Source: Aeromonas veronii
Lineage (GTDB): Bacteria; Pseudomonadota; Gammaproteobacteria; Enterobacterales; Aeromonadaceae
Direction: 5' to 3'
DNA: 64,000 bases
NCBI RefSeq assembly: GCF_040215105.1
Contig: NZ_CP157875.1
Span: forward strand, 4,135,501-4,199,500
This document shows positions 8,563-17,323 of this stretch, piece after piece (position 1 is the stretch's first letter; the number at the start of each line of letters is the position of its first letter). Below the pieces are notes generated by a model. The model searched no databases. It worked only from the letters and a program-made list of their open reading frames with translations, and was not told where the DNA came from. The position numbers and the translations under genes are program-made.

Positions 8563-10269
8563 TCAAGCTCCGTTTTCTGTCTGCTGCGCCCCCTGTTCGG
8601 GTTTTAACCAGGCGCTGCGAAAATCGAACCAGCCCAGGGCCGTCATACGCACGCCATGCACGCCCACCCGGCTCTCCAGCTCCAGCCAGTGGTGAAACAG
8701 GGGCACGAACCAGTGCTGGCGCTGCACCTGCGCCAGCAGGGCGCGGGGGCCGGGGACCTCCTCCTCGGCGCGCCACTGCGTCAGACCCTGCCACAGGGCC
8801 TGCTGCTGCCCCCACACCCGACGCAGCAAGGGGGTGCCCTGCAACCAGGCGTAGGGGGCGAAGGCCTGCTCGTGCTCGAGGTTGAGGGTGCCGAGCCAGA
8901 GGTCCACATCCTCATCCACGCCGCTTACCCAGCGATCGTAATCCAGGAAGCGCACCTCGAGCCGGATCCCCTGTTCGGCCAGCAGGCTGGCCATGGCGCG
9001 GCCGCACTCGTCGAACTCCAGGTGCTGGTTGAAGCAGGCCATTACCAGCCGGGCCGGCAACCGCTCGGGCTCGGGGAGTGAAGCCGCCAGCCCCTCCCGC
9101 CAGTGAGGCAAGAGACCGAGGGCACTGGTCCAGCCCCGTTGCAACTCGGGGGCGACCCGCGCCATCAGGGCGATGGGATTGAGCAGACGGGTCAACCAGT
9201 GGCGCAGAGCCGGATCCTGCAAGGCGGCGGATCTGTCGTCCTGCAGCAGGAAGTAGCAGCCGGACTCGAGTTCGGACTCCCCGCGCATGGTGCCGAGCTC
9301 CGGGCTGTCGCTGCCCAGTTGCAGGTGGCTCTCCAGGCGTTCAGCCAGCTCGGGCAGCATCCAGATGTCGATCTCGTCGAGCAGGGCACGCAGGCCGAAA
9401 TAGTCGTCAAAGGCGCTCAGGCACAGGTGCAGCGGATCATTGGTGGTTACCCGGTAGGGACCGGTGCCGACCGGCTGCAAGGGGAATCCGGCCGTGCCCC
9501 TCAGCTCCCGGGGCAACACCGCCGCCACCGGCTCTGCCAGCAGATGGAGCAACCAGGGATCCGGGCTGTCCAGATGCAGATCCAGAGTGCGCGGCCAGGG
9601 GCTCTCCAGCCGGGTGAAGTGGGCGAACAGGGGGCGATCCCGCAGCGCCTGCAGGCTGTCTATCACATCCTCCGTCTCCAGCTCGCGACCATGATGAAAA
9701 CACACCGCCGGCCTCAGGTAGAAACGCCAGTGCCGGGGGCCGAGGCACTCCCAGTGGTGGGCCAGATCCCCTTCTATTTCCCCATTTTCCTCATTTCGCC
9801 GGGTCAGACCGTTGAAGATCTGGCGGCTCAGGTGCACCTCGGAGCGGCGCAGGGGGGCCGTGGGCAGCAGGTGGGGCAGCGGGCGGTAATAGGGTACCCG
9901 CAGGATCTGGCGTCCGGCCCGGGTGGCCTGGCCGAGCTGCTCGATGAGCAGCGGGGTGAGCAGATCCAGCCGATCCTCCGCCACCCTCACCGCCTGGGCC
10001 AGCAAACCTTGCTGCAACAATGCCCGCAGGCGACGCCGGATCAGCCCCTCCTGATTGTCCAGCAGGGTCAGCCGGGAGCGACGCCCGCGTCCCGCCTCGG
10101 CGGTCCAGTTGAGCCAGCCCTGCTCCTGCATGCGTCTGAGCAACAGGCGGGCGTTGCGCGGGGTGCAGCACAAGAGATCGGCCACCTCGGCGAGGCTTAT
10201 CTCCCGTTCGTCAGCCCCGAGTTGCTGGGCGAGTCGTTGAAACTGCTGATAGAGACGAGTGGTGGGCAT
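8563..10269 (-). CDS. sgrR: SgrR-family transcriptional regulator
   Basis: The 568-residue protein has the two-part SgrR layout. Residues about 1-115 form a winged helix DNA-binding domain (EISLAEVADLLCCTPRNARLLLRRM, then GWLNWTAEAGRGRRSRL). Residues about 160-520 resemble a family 5 extracellular solute-binding domain (HLSRQIFNGLTRRNEENGEIEGDLAHHWE), used here as a cytoplasmic ligand sensor. In E. coli SgrR responds to accumulated sugar phosphate and activates the divergent sgrS/sgrT RNA gene. Here also a small gene starts divergently 100 bp away and its product resembles SgrT, which supports orthology rather than mere family membership. E. coli SgrR is about 551 residues, so the length fits. 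Confidence 0.88.
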   Translation of the reverse strand: MPTTRLYQQFQRLAQQLGADEREISLAEVADLLCCTPRNARLLLRRMQEQGWLNWTAEAGRGRRSRLTLLDNQEGLIRRRLRALLQQGLLAQAVRVAEDRLDLLTPLLIEQLGQATRAGRQILRVPYYRPLPHLLPTAPLRRSEVHLSRQIFNGLTRRNEENGEIEGDLAHHWECLGPRHWRFYLRPAVCFHHGRELETEDVIDSLQALRDRPLFAHFTRLESPWPRTLDLHLDSPDPWLLHLLAEPVAAVLPRELRGTAGFPLQPVGTGPYRVTTNDPLHLCLSAFDDYFGLRALLDEIDIWMLPELAERLESHLQLGSDSPELGTMRGESELESGCYFLLQDDRSAALQDPALRHWLTRLLNPIALMARVAPELQRGWTSALGLLPHWREGLAASLPEPERLPARLVMACFNQHLEFDECGRAMASLLAEQGIRLEVRFLDYDRWVSGVDEDVDLWLGTLNLEHEQAFAPYAWLQGTPLLRRVWGQQQALWQGLTQWRAEEEVPGPRALLAQVQRQHWFVPLFHHWLELESRVGVHGVRMTALGWFDFRSAWLKPEQGAQQTENGA

Positions 10270-10369
10270 AAAAGAGGAAATCCATGTACGTGAAGTCGTC
10301 AGTTTTTACTTCCTCATTTTAGCTCAATACTGATGCCGAACATGAGTACAACGTCACAGGAGCACCATC

Positions 10370-10546
10370 ATGAGCCATGTATCTACCCCCAAGCCGAACC
10401 GGACCCAACAGATCCTGCGCCGCTACTTCCTGCGGATCCTGCCCCGCTCGCTGCCGCTGATCGAGGATCCCATGAACCAGCTCAACCGCCTGATGCAGTG
10501 GGACATGACCCAGATCGACGACAGGGAGTACCGCCGCCGCTTCTAA
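10370..10546 (+). CDS. sgrT: small SgrT-like protein divergent from sgrR
   Basis: A 58-residue basic ORF begins at ATG 10370 with the ribosome site CAGGAG eight bases earlier. The region PMNQLNRLMQWDMTQIDD recalls the C-terminal part of E. coli SgrT (LTMLEGLMQWDD from memory), and RRYF near the middle recalls its HYF. SgrT is the peptide made from the SgrS RNA; it inhibits glucose uptake through PtsG during sugar-phosphate stress. Position opposite sgrR is the same as in enterics. The protein is about 15 residues longer than E. coli SgrT, with extra residues at both ends. No SgrS-like ptsG-pairing stretch, and no T-run terminator, was recognised around it, so whether the transcript is also a regulatory RNA is open. 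Confidence 0.7.
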   Translation: MSHVSTPKPNRTQQILRRYFLRILPRSLPLIEDPMNQLNRLMQWDMTQIDDREYRRRF

Positions 10547-10636
10547 GCCCCGGGACAGGGGCCGGATCACATCGCCAGCAGAAGCAATAGCTTTGCCGGA
10601 TCTGCCTGTTTACAACGGGTCAGAGGCTGCTAGATT

Positions 10637-10652
10637 GGACGTCTATCCATCT
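10637..10652 (+). promoter_or_regulatory. two tandem MetJ-type boxes before metY
   Basis: Adjacent 8-mers ggacgtct (7 of 8 to the met-box consensus AGACGTCT) and atccatct (5 of 8) lie about 35 bp before the metY start. MetJ dimers bind tandem boxes with S-adenosylmethionine as corepressor. Called by eye. Confidence 0.6.
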
Positions 10653-10686
10653 ATAACAGCGAGCTACATCCAGCAAGGAGTGTGTG

Positions 10687-11955
10687 ATGAAAGATGCGAC
10701 CCTGGCCCTGCACCACGGCTTTTCCCACGACCCCACCACCAAGGCGGTGGCCGTGCCCATCTACCAGACGGTGGCTTACGAGTTCGACAACGCCCAGCAC
10801 GGGGCGGATCTGTTCAACCTGGCGGTGCCCGGCAACATCTACACCCGCATCATGAATCCCACCAACGACGTGCTGGAGCAGCGCCTCGCCGCCCTGGAGG
10901 GGGGCATCGCCGGACTGGTGGTATCGGCGGGCTCCGCCGCCATCACCTATGCCATCCAGGCACTCACCGCCGCCGGGGACAACATCGTCTCCACTCCCCA
11001 GCTCTACGGTGGCACCTACACCCTGTTCGCCCACATGCTGCCGAGCTTCGGGGTCGAGGTGCGTTTCGCCAAGGATGACAGCGCCGAGGCCATCGCCGCC
11101 CTCATCGACGACAGGACCAAGGCGGTCTACTGCGAGAGCATCGGCAACCCGGCGGGCAATATCGTCGATCTGGCGGCCTTCGCCCGGGTGGCTCACGCCC
11201 GCGGCGTGCCCCTCATCGTCGACAACACGGTCGCCACCCCGGTGCTGTGCAAACCCATCGAGCACGGCGCCGACATCGTCGTCCACAGCCTCACCAAGTA
11301 CGTGGGGGGCCATGGCAACTCCCTCGGCGGCGTCATCGTCGACTCGGGCAAGTTCCCCTGGGCGGATCACGCCGGGCGCTTCCCCCAGCTCACCCGGCCC
11401 GAACCCTCCTACCACGGGGTGGTCTATACGGAAGCCTTCGGCCCGGCGGCCTTTATCGGCCGGGTGCGCACCGTGCCCCTGCGCAACACCGGCGCGGCGC
11501 TGGCCCCCATGAACGCCTTCCTGCTGCTGCAGGGGCTGGAGACCCTGAGCCTGCGCATGGAGCGCCACGTGGATAACGCCCTGCGGGTCGCCCACCACCT
11601 CAAACATCACCCCAAGGTGGCCTGGGTCAGCTATGCCGGCCTGCCGGGCCACCCCCACTACCCGCTGGCGGAGCAGTACATGGGGGGTCGCCCCTCCGCC
11701 ATCCTCTCGTTCGGGTTGAAGGACGGTTACGAGGCGGGGGTACGCTTCTACGATGCGCTGAAGATCTTCAAGCGGCTGGTCAATATCGGTGACGCCAAAT
11801 CCCTGGCCTGCCACCCCGCCTCCACCACCCACCGCCAGCTGAGCGAGGCCGAGCAGGCCAGAGCCGGGGTCAAACCGGAGATGATCCGGCTGTCGGTGGG
11901 CATCGAGGCCATCGAGGATATACTGGCGGATCTGGATCAGGCCCTGGAGGCCTGA
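10687..11955 (+). CDS. metY: O-acetylhomoserine sulfhydrylase (MetY), PLP enzyme
   Basis: The 422-residue protein belongs to the Cys/Met metabolism PLP family. Lys204 in HSLTKYVGGHGNSLGG binds the cofactor; YTRIMNPTNDVLEQRLAALEG and SAGSAAITYAIQAL are the phosphate-binding and active-site segments. Length and the long insert after the PLP lysine fit O-acetylhomoserine aminocarboxypropyltransferase, which makes homocysteine from an activated homoserine and sulfide. MetZ-like use of O-succinylhomoserine cannot be excluded. ATG 10687 follows AAGGAG by six bases; a GTG at 10684 also reads in frame but is too close to the ribosome site. MetJ-type boxes upstream point to repression by methionine. 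It is monocistronic and ends at a strong terminator. Confidence 0.88.
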   Translation: MKDATLALHHGFSHDPTTKAVAVPIYQTVAYEFDNAQHGADLFNLAVPGNIYTRIMNPTNDVLEQRLAALEGGIAGLVVSAGSAAITYAIQALTAAGDNIVSTPQLYGGTYTLFAHMLPSFGVEVRFAKDDSAEAIAALIDDRTKAVYCESIGNPAGNIVDLAAFARVAHARGVPLIVDNTVATPVLCKPIEHGADIVVHSLTKYVGGHGNSLGGVIVDSGKFPWADHAGRFPQLTRPEPSYHGVVYTEAFGPAAFIGRVRTVPLRNTGAALAPMNAFLLLQGLETLSLRMERHVDNALRVAHHLKHHPKVAWVSYAGLPGHPHYPLAEQYMGGRPSAILSFGLKDGYEAGVRFYDALKIFKRLVNIGDAKSLACHPASTTHRQLSEAEQARAGVKPEMIRLSVGIEAIEDILADLDQALEA

Positions 11956-11983
11956 GGCCGCGCATGTCACCGTCCTGTCTATA

Positions 11984-12014
11984 GCAAAACGCCCCGTCAG
12001 ACGGGGCGTTTTGC
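11984..12014. terminator. terminator between metY and the yqhD-like gene
   Basis: A perfect 14-bp inverted repeat (gcaaaacgccccgt and complement) with loop cag. The A/T ends of the stem supply a short T run in each direction, so it can serve both convergent genes. Confidence 0.88.
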
Positions 12015-12039
12015 ATGATGGAGAACGACAGGCGCGGGA

Positions 12040-13191
12040 TCAGATCGCGTGGGAGAGGATCCTGGCGACCTTGTCCGGATCGATGTCCTGATGCTCCCCG
12101 AGGGCGGTCAAGTCGAAGCGCTTCAGGTTGGAGCAGATCCCCGGGATGCAGGACGCATCCAGGCCGTAGTCGGCGAGGCGGGTGCCCACCCCCATCTGCT
12201 GGAAGAACTGCTCGGTGCGGATGATGGCCTCCTCGATGCGCAACGCCCTGTCTTCCCGTCTGGAATGCCAGACCCGCTCGGCAAACTGGGCCAGCTTCTC
12301 CTGCTTCTGAGACGCCTGCTCCCGCAGCAGGGAGGGCAGCACCACCGCCAGGCTCTGGGCGTGATCCAGCCCGTGCAGGGCGGTGAGCTGATGGCCGATG
12401 GCGTGGGTGGACCAGTCCTGGGGCACCCCGCGCCCGATGAGACCGTTCAGGGCCAGGCTGGCGGCCCACATCAGGTTGGCCCGCACCAGGTAGTTAGTGG
12501 GCTCCGCCAGCGCGCGCGGACCGTTGTCCACCAGCACCTGCAGCAAGCCTTCCGCCAGCCTGTCCTGCACCTCGCCCCCCACCGGGAAGGTGAGGTACTG
12601 CTCGGTGATGTGGATGAAGGCATCCACCACGCCGTTGCCGATCTGTCGGGCCGGCAGGCTGTAGGTGGTGGTGGGATCCAGCACGGCGAAGCGGGGCTGC
12701 ACCAGCTCGCTCTTGAAGGAGAGCTTGGCGTCACCCCGGCTCACCACGGCGGCGGGGTTGCTCTCCGAACCGGTGGCCGGCAGGGTCAGCACGCAGCCGA
12801 GCGGCAGCGCCGCGTCCACCGCCGCCTTGTGCAGCAGGATGTCCCAGGGATCTTCCCCCTCGAAACGGGCGGCGGCGGCCACGAACTTGGAGCCATCCAC
12901 CACGGAGCCGCCCCCCACCGCCAGCAGGAAGTCGATGCCCTCGCGTTTGACCAAAGCTACCGCTTCCATCAGCTGATCGTACTGGGGATTGGCGCCGATG
13001 CCGGAGAACTCCTGCCACTCCATGCCCGCCAATGCCCGGGTCAGCTGCTCATAGACCCCGTTCTGCTTGATGCTGCCCCCGCCATAGAGCACCAGCAGGC
13101 GGCTGCCCGTCGGGATTAGTTCCGGCAGGCTGGCGATCTGGCCTTCCCCGAAACAGACCCGGGTCGGATTGGCATATTGGAAGTTGTACAC
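12040..13191 (-). CDS. yqhD: YqhD-like NADPH-dependent aldehyde reductase (iron-type alcohol dehydrogenase)
   Basis: The 383-residue protein closely follows E. coli YqhD: PTRVCFGEGQI at the start, YGGGSIKQNGV and AVGGGSVVDGSKF for cofactor binding, TLPATGSESNPAAV, and the metal-site segments NGVVDAFIH and HAIGHQLTALHGLDHAQ. YqhD reduces short-chain and toxic aldehydes with NADPH. The GTG at 13191 is preferred over the in-frame ATG at 13215 because GAGGG lies seven bases before the GTG, nothing suitable precedes the ATG, and the family begins at this point. E. coli yqhD is activated by the neighbouring regulator YqhC; no such gene is next to this copy. Confidence 0.88.
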   Translation of the reverse strand: MYNFQYANPTRVCFGEGQIASLPELIPTGSRLLVLYGGGSIKQNGVYEQLTRALAGMEWQEFSGIGANPQYDQLMEAVALVKREGIDFLLAVGGGSVVDGSKFVAAAARFEGEDPWDILLHKAAVDAALPLGCVLTLPATGSESNPAAVVSRGDAKLSFKSELVQPRFAVLDPTTTYSLPARQIGNGVVDAFIHITEQYLTFPVGGEVQDRLAEGLLQVLVDNGPRALAEPTNYLVRANLMWAASLALNGLIGRGVPQDWSTHAIGHQLTALHGLDHAQSLAVVLPSLLREQASQKQEKLAQFAERVWHSRREDRALRIEEAIIRTEQFFQQMGVGTRLADYGLDASCIPGICSNLKRFDLTALGEHQDIDPDKVARILSHAI

Positions 13192-13425
13192 GGCAAAGCC
13201 CTCGGTTGAATGCATGCAGGGGGATTGTGCGCCCCCCGGCGGGCAAGGTCAAAAACGGGATCCCCTTATCAAATGGCGCGGGGGGACACGGAAGGGGGAT
13301 GGTACTCAGGTGTGACTTTGCTATGGTGGTAACGGGGAGCGGCCATCCGGCCCTTGCCCTCATCGGTTCATCGCCGCCGCATCACCATCGGGTGCGCACC
13401 ATTTTCTGATCACAGGATCTTTATC

Positions 13426-14010
13426 ATGAAGCTGAAACACGCATGGATTGCCGGTCTGCTCACCCTCTCGTCCGTCTCCCTGGTACAGGCCGCCGTGGTC
13501 ACCACCAATGTGGCCGTCACGCCGGGCAGCGCCAGCCTGGCGGAAGAGGTGACGGCCCAGGCGACGGTCACTGCCATCGATCTGGCCACCCGCAAGGTCA
13601 GCCTGAAGAATGCCGACGGCAAGCCCTTCGATCTGATCGCCGGGGAAGAGGTCACCAATCTGCAGAACATCAAGGTGGGGGATGTGGTGGCGCTGCGCTA
13701 CCTGCAACTGCTGGATCTGGAGCTGCTCAAGGGCACCGCCGGGGTACGCAAACGGGTGGTCGAGGTAGAAGGGAGCAAGGCCGCCGCCGGGCAGGAGCCG
13801 GGCGCAGGCGCCGGCATGCAGGTGACCATCTATGCGGACGTCATCGACATCGACAAGGCGACCCAGACCATCAAGGTCAAGGGCGTGGACAAGACCCTCA
13901 CCGTCAAGGTGAACGACCCCGCCCAGTTTGCCCTGATCGCCAAGGGGGATCAGATCAAGGCGGTCCAGACTACGGCCATCGGTATCGGCATCGTGCCAGA
14001 GCAGAAGTGA
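13426..14010 (+). CDS. secreted protein with two similar beta modules, unknown function
   Basis: The 194-residue product begins at ATG 13426, which gives a signal peptide ending SLVQA|AVV; an upstream in-frame ATG at 13354 would not. The mature chain holds two similar halves, ATVTAIDLATRKVSLKNADG... and ADVIDIDKATQTIKVKGVDK..., each followed by a segment ending in a hydrophilic turn and hydrophobic strand (IKVGDVVALRYLQ, IAKGDQIKAVQTT). The pattern of short alternating strands suggests small barrels. A Gly/Ala-rich linker near residue 125 joins them. I know no family name. It stands alone, with no functional neighbour. Confidence 0.75.
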   Translation: MKLKHAWIAGLLTLSSVSLVQAAVVTTNVAVTPGSASLAEEVTAQATVTAIDLATRKVSLKNADGKPFDLIAGEEVTNLQNIKVGDVVALRYLQLLDLELLKGTAGVRKRVVEVEGSKAAAGQEPGAGAGMQVTIYADVIDIDKATQTIKVKGVDKTLTVKVNDPAQFALIAKGDQIKAVQTTAIGIGIVPEQK

Positions 14011-14160
14011 TCACCCCCTGATCCACGGGGAGGGCACACCTCCCCGTCTCCACCATCCCGCACCTGACCCCTGCTCTCGCCGCTGTGCGCCCCCAGCCAC
14101 CCGGTGGCAAGCCCTTGCCTGCGGCCAACAACGATTGCCGTTTGGGTCAGGTTTTTACCC

Positions 14161-14595
14161 TCAGGCGCTCTGCGTCTCTGACGCCTTGCCGGTGAGTCTG
14201 TCCATGGCTGCCTTGAGCATGGCATCCCGCTGCTCGGTCAGGGCCTTGGTCTGTGCCTCCCGCTCCTCGCCGGAGAGCTGCTTGTTGCCGGCCACCTCCT
14301 TGAGCTGACTCTCGATGGCGTCAAATTTCTTGCGATCAAAGCCCAGCGCCTTGTCCACCAGCTGCTGGACCAGCACATTATTGGCGCTGCCGCTCTGGCC
14401 CGTGCTCTTGCCGCTCTTGGCCAGGTGTTCATAGGTCAGCACCTGCTGCGCCTTGCCGGTCATCACCTGGCTGGAGAGGCTGACTTGCTGATCCCAACCG
14501 CCGCCCTGCTGGCTGTCGCTGGCGCTGAGGGTGGCCAGGGCCCGTTGCTGGGACGCGCTCTGGGCGAGTTGTTGACCATAGGGTTTGATATTCAT
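14161..14595 (-). CDS. hypothetical soluble helical protein
   Basis: A 144-residue protein, ATG 14595 with GGAGCTCTC-type upstream sequence. It has no signal peptide or membrane segment. The first half is rich in Ser/Gln/Ala (YGQQLAQSASQQRALATLS), the second half is charged and helical (KFDAIESQLKEVAGNKQ, REAQTKALTEQRDAMLKAAM). The style resembles small accessory proteins of Aeromonas with no assigned function. It is convergent with the 13426-14010 gene and monocistronic. I cannot name a family. Confidence 0.65.
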   Translation of the reverse strand: MNIKPYGQQLAQSASQQRALATLSASDSQQGGGWDQQVSLSSQVMTGKAQQVLTYEHLAKSGKSTGQSGSANNVLVQQLVDKALGFDRKKFDAIESQLKEVAGNKQLSGEEREAQTKALTEQRDAMLKAAMDRLTGKASETQSA

Positions 14596-15003
14596 GAGAG
14601 CTCCGCGCTGTCTGCCGGCCCGACCGGCGTTTGGGGATGCTTCCCCGTGATGGCAACAGCAGAGCAAGTTGCAGGCCAAGTTGCCGAGATGCCGTCCAGA
14701 CGCACCCTTTCACCGCAGATCCCGCTGCCCAGGCACCATGGGGCCACAGCCCTCACCACTTATTGCTCTCATCACCGAACAAAAGCCATGAATGCCCCAC
14801 AGATCACAAAATAAACAACTACAGAGGAATAAGATGCCAGCGCACAATACGGTCAGGACGCGGTATTGTGGATGAAGTGTTTGCAATATCAATAAGATGC
14901 AGACCAATCTACCGGCATCCCCAGGTTGCCGCCCAAGGCCTGCGGCAAGCCCCCTCTCCTCATCCGGCCTGACTCACACTCACTATCAGCTTCGGGCAAC
15001 CCC
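14596..15003. other. intergenic region between divergent genes, no gene identified
   Basis: About 400 bp separate the divergent hypothetical gene and the C69 peptidase. An inverted repeat cacaatac...gtattgtg spans about 14842-14869. A 13-codon frame starting at ATG 14833 has a plausible ribosome site (AGAGGA) and contains this repeat; it could be a leader peptide or chance. Otherwise only promoter-like AT-rich sequence is seen at 14800-14900. Confidence 0.45.
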
Positions 15004-16476
15004 ATGAAAAAACACACCTTGAGTCTTCTCAGTGCCACCCTGTTCACCCTGATCGGCAGCAGTGCCGATGCCTGCACCGGCCTCATCGTCGGCAAGGGCG
15101 CCAGCGCAGACGGCAGCGTGATGATCGCCAGAAACGAGGATTTCGGCGTCAACAACTGGAACAAGCATCTGGTCTTCCATCCCGCCAGGCAGAACGAGGG
15201 CAAGCTGTGGAAACTTGGCAACGGCCTTGAAGTGCCCATGCCCAAGGCCTTCCTCGCCTACTCCGCCATCCGTGACTGGGATGCCGTCACCAGCGAGCCC
15301 GCCGGCGGATATTACGAGGAGCGCGGCATCAACGAAGCCAACGTCGCCATCTCGGCCACCACCAGCGCCGAGGTCAACGAGCGGGCCCAGAAAGCCGATC
15401 CGCTGATCGAGACCGGCGTCATCGAGGCCGTCATCCCCACCCTGATCCTGCCCCAGGCGAAAAGCGCCAAGGAGGGGGTCGAGCTGCTCGGTCGCTATGT
15501 GGAGCAGTACGGGGCCGGTGAGGGCAACAGCCTCTATCTGGCGGACGTGAACGAGGCCTGGCTGATGGAGATAGGCTCCGGCCACCACTGGATCGCGGTG
15601 CGGGTCCCTGACGACAGCTACGCCATGGTGGCCAACGGCCTGCGCATCCACGACGTCAATCTGGACGGCGCCGATGTGCTGCACTCCCCCAAACTGCTGG
15701 AGTTCGTGCGCGAGCACAAGCTGCTGGACAACGCCGATGCCAAGGCCTTCAACTTCGCCAAGGCGTTCGGGGTCATCGCCGACCCTTACAACGTGGACAG
15801 GGAGTGGCTCGGCCAGCAGATGTTGAGTGCCTCCCACCAGCAGTCCACCCGCCAGGCGCAGTATCCCCTGTTTATGAAACCGGATGCCCCCATCGCCGTG
15901 CCGGATGTGACCAGGGTGCTCAGCGCCACCTATGAGGGCACGCCACTCGATGGCAAGGCGGAGCGGCCCATTCGCATCGACCGGCAGCTCGAGTCCCACA
16001 TCATCCAGTTGCGCAAGGAGATGCCCAAAGAGCTGCAGGGGCTCATCTGGCAGAGCTACGGCGTGCTGGCCGAGTCGGTGATGGTGCCCCTCTACAACAC
16101 CCTGGAGTCCTATCCCCAACCCTATCGCACCGGTAGCGACAGCTACTCCGACGACTCCGCCTATTGGCAGTTCCGCAGCCTGACCGCGCTCGCCAACACC
16201 AATCCGGGCAAGTACCTGCCCCTGTTGCGTGAGGTCTGGGCCAAGCAGAGCGACAAGTACCACAAGGAGGTGGCGGTGCTGGACAAGACCCTCAAGCAGA
16301 CCTATGCCAGCGACAAGGGTACGGCGTTGCAACTGGCGTCGGATTACTCCTACGGTCAGCTGGAACAGAGCTATCAGCTGGCGAAAGCGTTGCGCTTCAA
16401 GCTGATGACGGATCTCACCAAGAGCACGGAGAAGAAATATTCGGAGGAGGAGTTCAAGAAGATCATGAGCCTGTAG
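15004..16476 (+). CDS. secreted C69-family dipeptidase (PepD type)
   Basis: The 490-residue product starts at ATG 15004 and has a signal peptide that ends in SSADA, placing Cys24 (CTGLIVGKGASADGSVMIARNED region) at the mature N terminus. This is the N-terminal nucleophile of family C69 peptidases, which release N-terminal residues from short peptides. KADPLIETGVIEAVIPTLIL and GEGNSLYLADVNEAWLMEIG are further family segments. Length (about 470-500) is normal. Unlike cytoplasmic lactobacillar PepD, this copy is exported and matures by signal-peptide cleavage rather than self-cleavage. It is monocistronic and ends at a terminator. Confidence 0.85.
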   Translation: MKKHTLSLLSATLFTLIGSSADACTGLIVGKGASADGSVMIARNEDFGVNNWNKHLVFHPARQNEGKLWKLGNGLEVPMPKAFLAYSAIRDWDAVTSEPAGGYYEERGINEANVAISATTSAEVNERAQKADPLIETGVIEAVIPTLILPQAKSAKEGVELLGRYVEQYGAGEGNSLYLADVNEAWLMEIGSGHHWIAVRVPDDSYAMVANGLRIHDVNLDGADVLHSPKLLEFVREHKLLDNADAKAFNFAKAFGVIADPYNVDREWLGQQMLSASHQQSTRQAQYPLFMKPDAPIAVPDVTRVLSATYEGTPLDGKAERPIRIDRQLESHIIQLRKEMPKELQGLIWQSYGVLAESVMVPLYNTLESYPQPYRTGSDSYSDDSAYWQFRSLTALANTNPGKYLPLLREVWAKQSDKYHKEVAVLDKTLKQTYASDKGTALQLASDYSYGQLEQSYQLAKALRFKLMTDLTKSTEKKYSEEEFKKIMSL

Positions 16477-16490
16477 GGTCAGGTATCAAC

Positions 16491-16518
16491 AAAGAGGCGC
16501 CATCAGGCGCCTCTTTTT
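16491..16518 (+). terminator. terminator of the C69 peptidase gene
   Basis: Stem aaagaggcgcc / ggcgcctcttt with loop atca, followed by T residues. It also faces the end of the convergent ydfG. Confidence 0.88.
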
Positions 16519-16533
16519 ATTGCATCAGAGGGA

Positions 16534-17280
16534 TCAGTGGCGACTGATATGGAGCGGCCCGAAGGTCTGGGCCACCGGCATGATCTCGATGCTGTTGATG
16601 TTGACGTGGGCGGGCTGCTGGCTGACCCAGAGCACGGTATTGGCGATGTCTTCCGGCTGGATGGACTTCACCCCCTGATAGACGGAGGCCGCCTTGGCGT
16701 CATCCCCGTGGAAGCGCACGTTGGAGAACTCGGTGCCGCCGCACAGGCCGGGCTCCACATTGGTGACCCGGATGGCGGTGCCCGCCAGATCCGCCCGCAG
16801 GTTCAGGCTGAACTGCTTCACGAACGCCTTGGTGGCGCCGTAGACGTTGCCGCCCGGATAGGGGTAGGTGCCGGCAATGGAGCCGATGTTCACCACGTGG
16901 CCGCGATTGCGCTCCACCATGCCCGGCAGCAGCAGGCGAGTGAGCAGGGTCAGGCCGCTGATGTTGGTGGCGATCATCTGCTCCCAATCCTCCAGAGCCG
17001 CCTTGTGGGCGGGTTCGAGCCCGAGTGCCAGGCCGGCGTTGTTGACCAGCAGATCCACCTGCTGCCACTCGGCGGGCAGGCCCGCGATGGCGGCGCGGGT
17101 GGCGGCCTTGTCCTGCACGTCGAACACCAGGGGCAGGAAGTTCTCCCCCAGCTCCCCGGCCAGGCTGGCCAGCCGCTCGGCACGGCGACCGGTGCCGATC
17201 ACCTTATAACCGGCGCCCACCAGCAAGCGGCTGATGGACTCACCAAAACCGGACGACGCGCCCGTTACCATTGCAATCAT
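16534..17280 (-). CDS. ydfG: NADP-dependent 3-hydroxy acid dehydrogenase / malonic semialdehyde reductase
   Basis: The 248-residue short-chain dehydrogenase has the NADP-binding TGASSGFG at residues 6-13, the basic TGRR at 30-33, NNAG at 80-83, and the catalytic set Ser134, Tyr147, Lys151 (GNVYGATKAF). GHVVNIGSIAG and EPGLCGGTEFSNVRF are near-identical to E. coli YdfG, which oxidises L-allo-threonine and reduces malonic semialdehyde. The start ATG 17280 has GGAGG five bases upstream; the longer frame from 17298 would overlap this ribosome site. It is followed by a terminator shared with the upstream peptidase gene. Confidence 0.93.
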   Translation of the reverse strand: MIAMVTGASSGFGESISRLLVGAGYKVIGTGRRAERLASLAGELGENFLPLVFDVQDKAATRAAIAGLPAEWQQVDLLVNNAGLALGLEPAHKAALEDWEQMIATNISGLTLLTRLLLPGMVERNRGHVVNIGSIAGTYPYPGGNVYGATKAFVKQFSLNLRADLAGTAIRVTNVEPGLCGGTEFSNVRFHGDDAKAASVYQGVKSIQPEDIANTVLWVSQQPAHVNINSIEIMPVAQTFGPLHISRH

Positions 17281-17323
17281 CGGAACCTCCATTGTCATTT
17301 ATCTAATTGATAGCTAAAAGAAT

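Noticed and set aside
10547..10686. SgrS small RNA with ptsG pairing after the sgrT-like gene
   Set aside because: No stretch complementary to a ptsG ribosome site of known type and no terminator with T run was seen; the leader before sgrT was also examined. The RNA itself is therefore not annotated.
10651..11970. A 439-codon minus-strand frame opposite metY
   Set aside because: Shadow of metY, which has clear PLP motifs. The antisense product has repeated Gly-Val-Asp-Gly runs and no family features.
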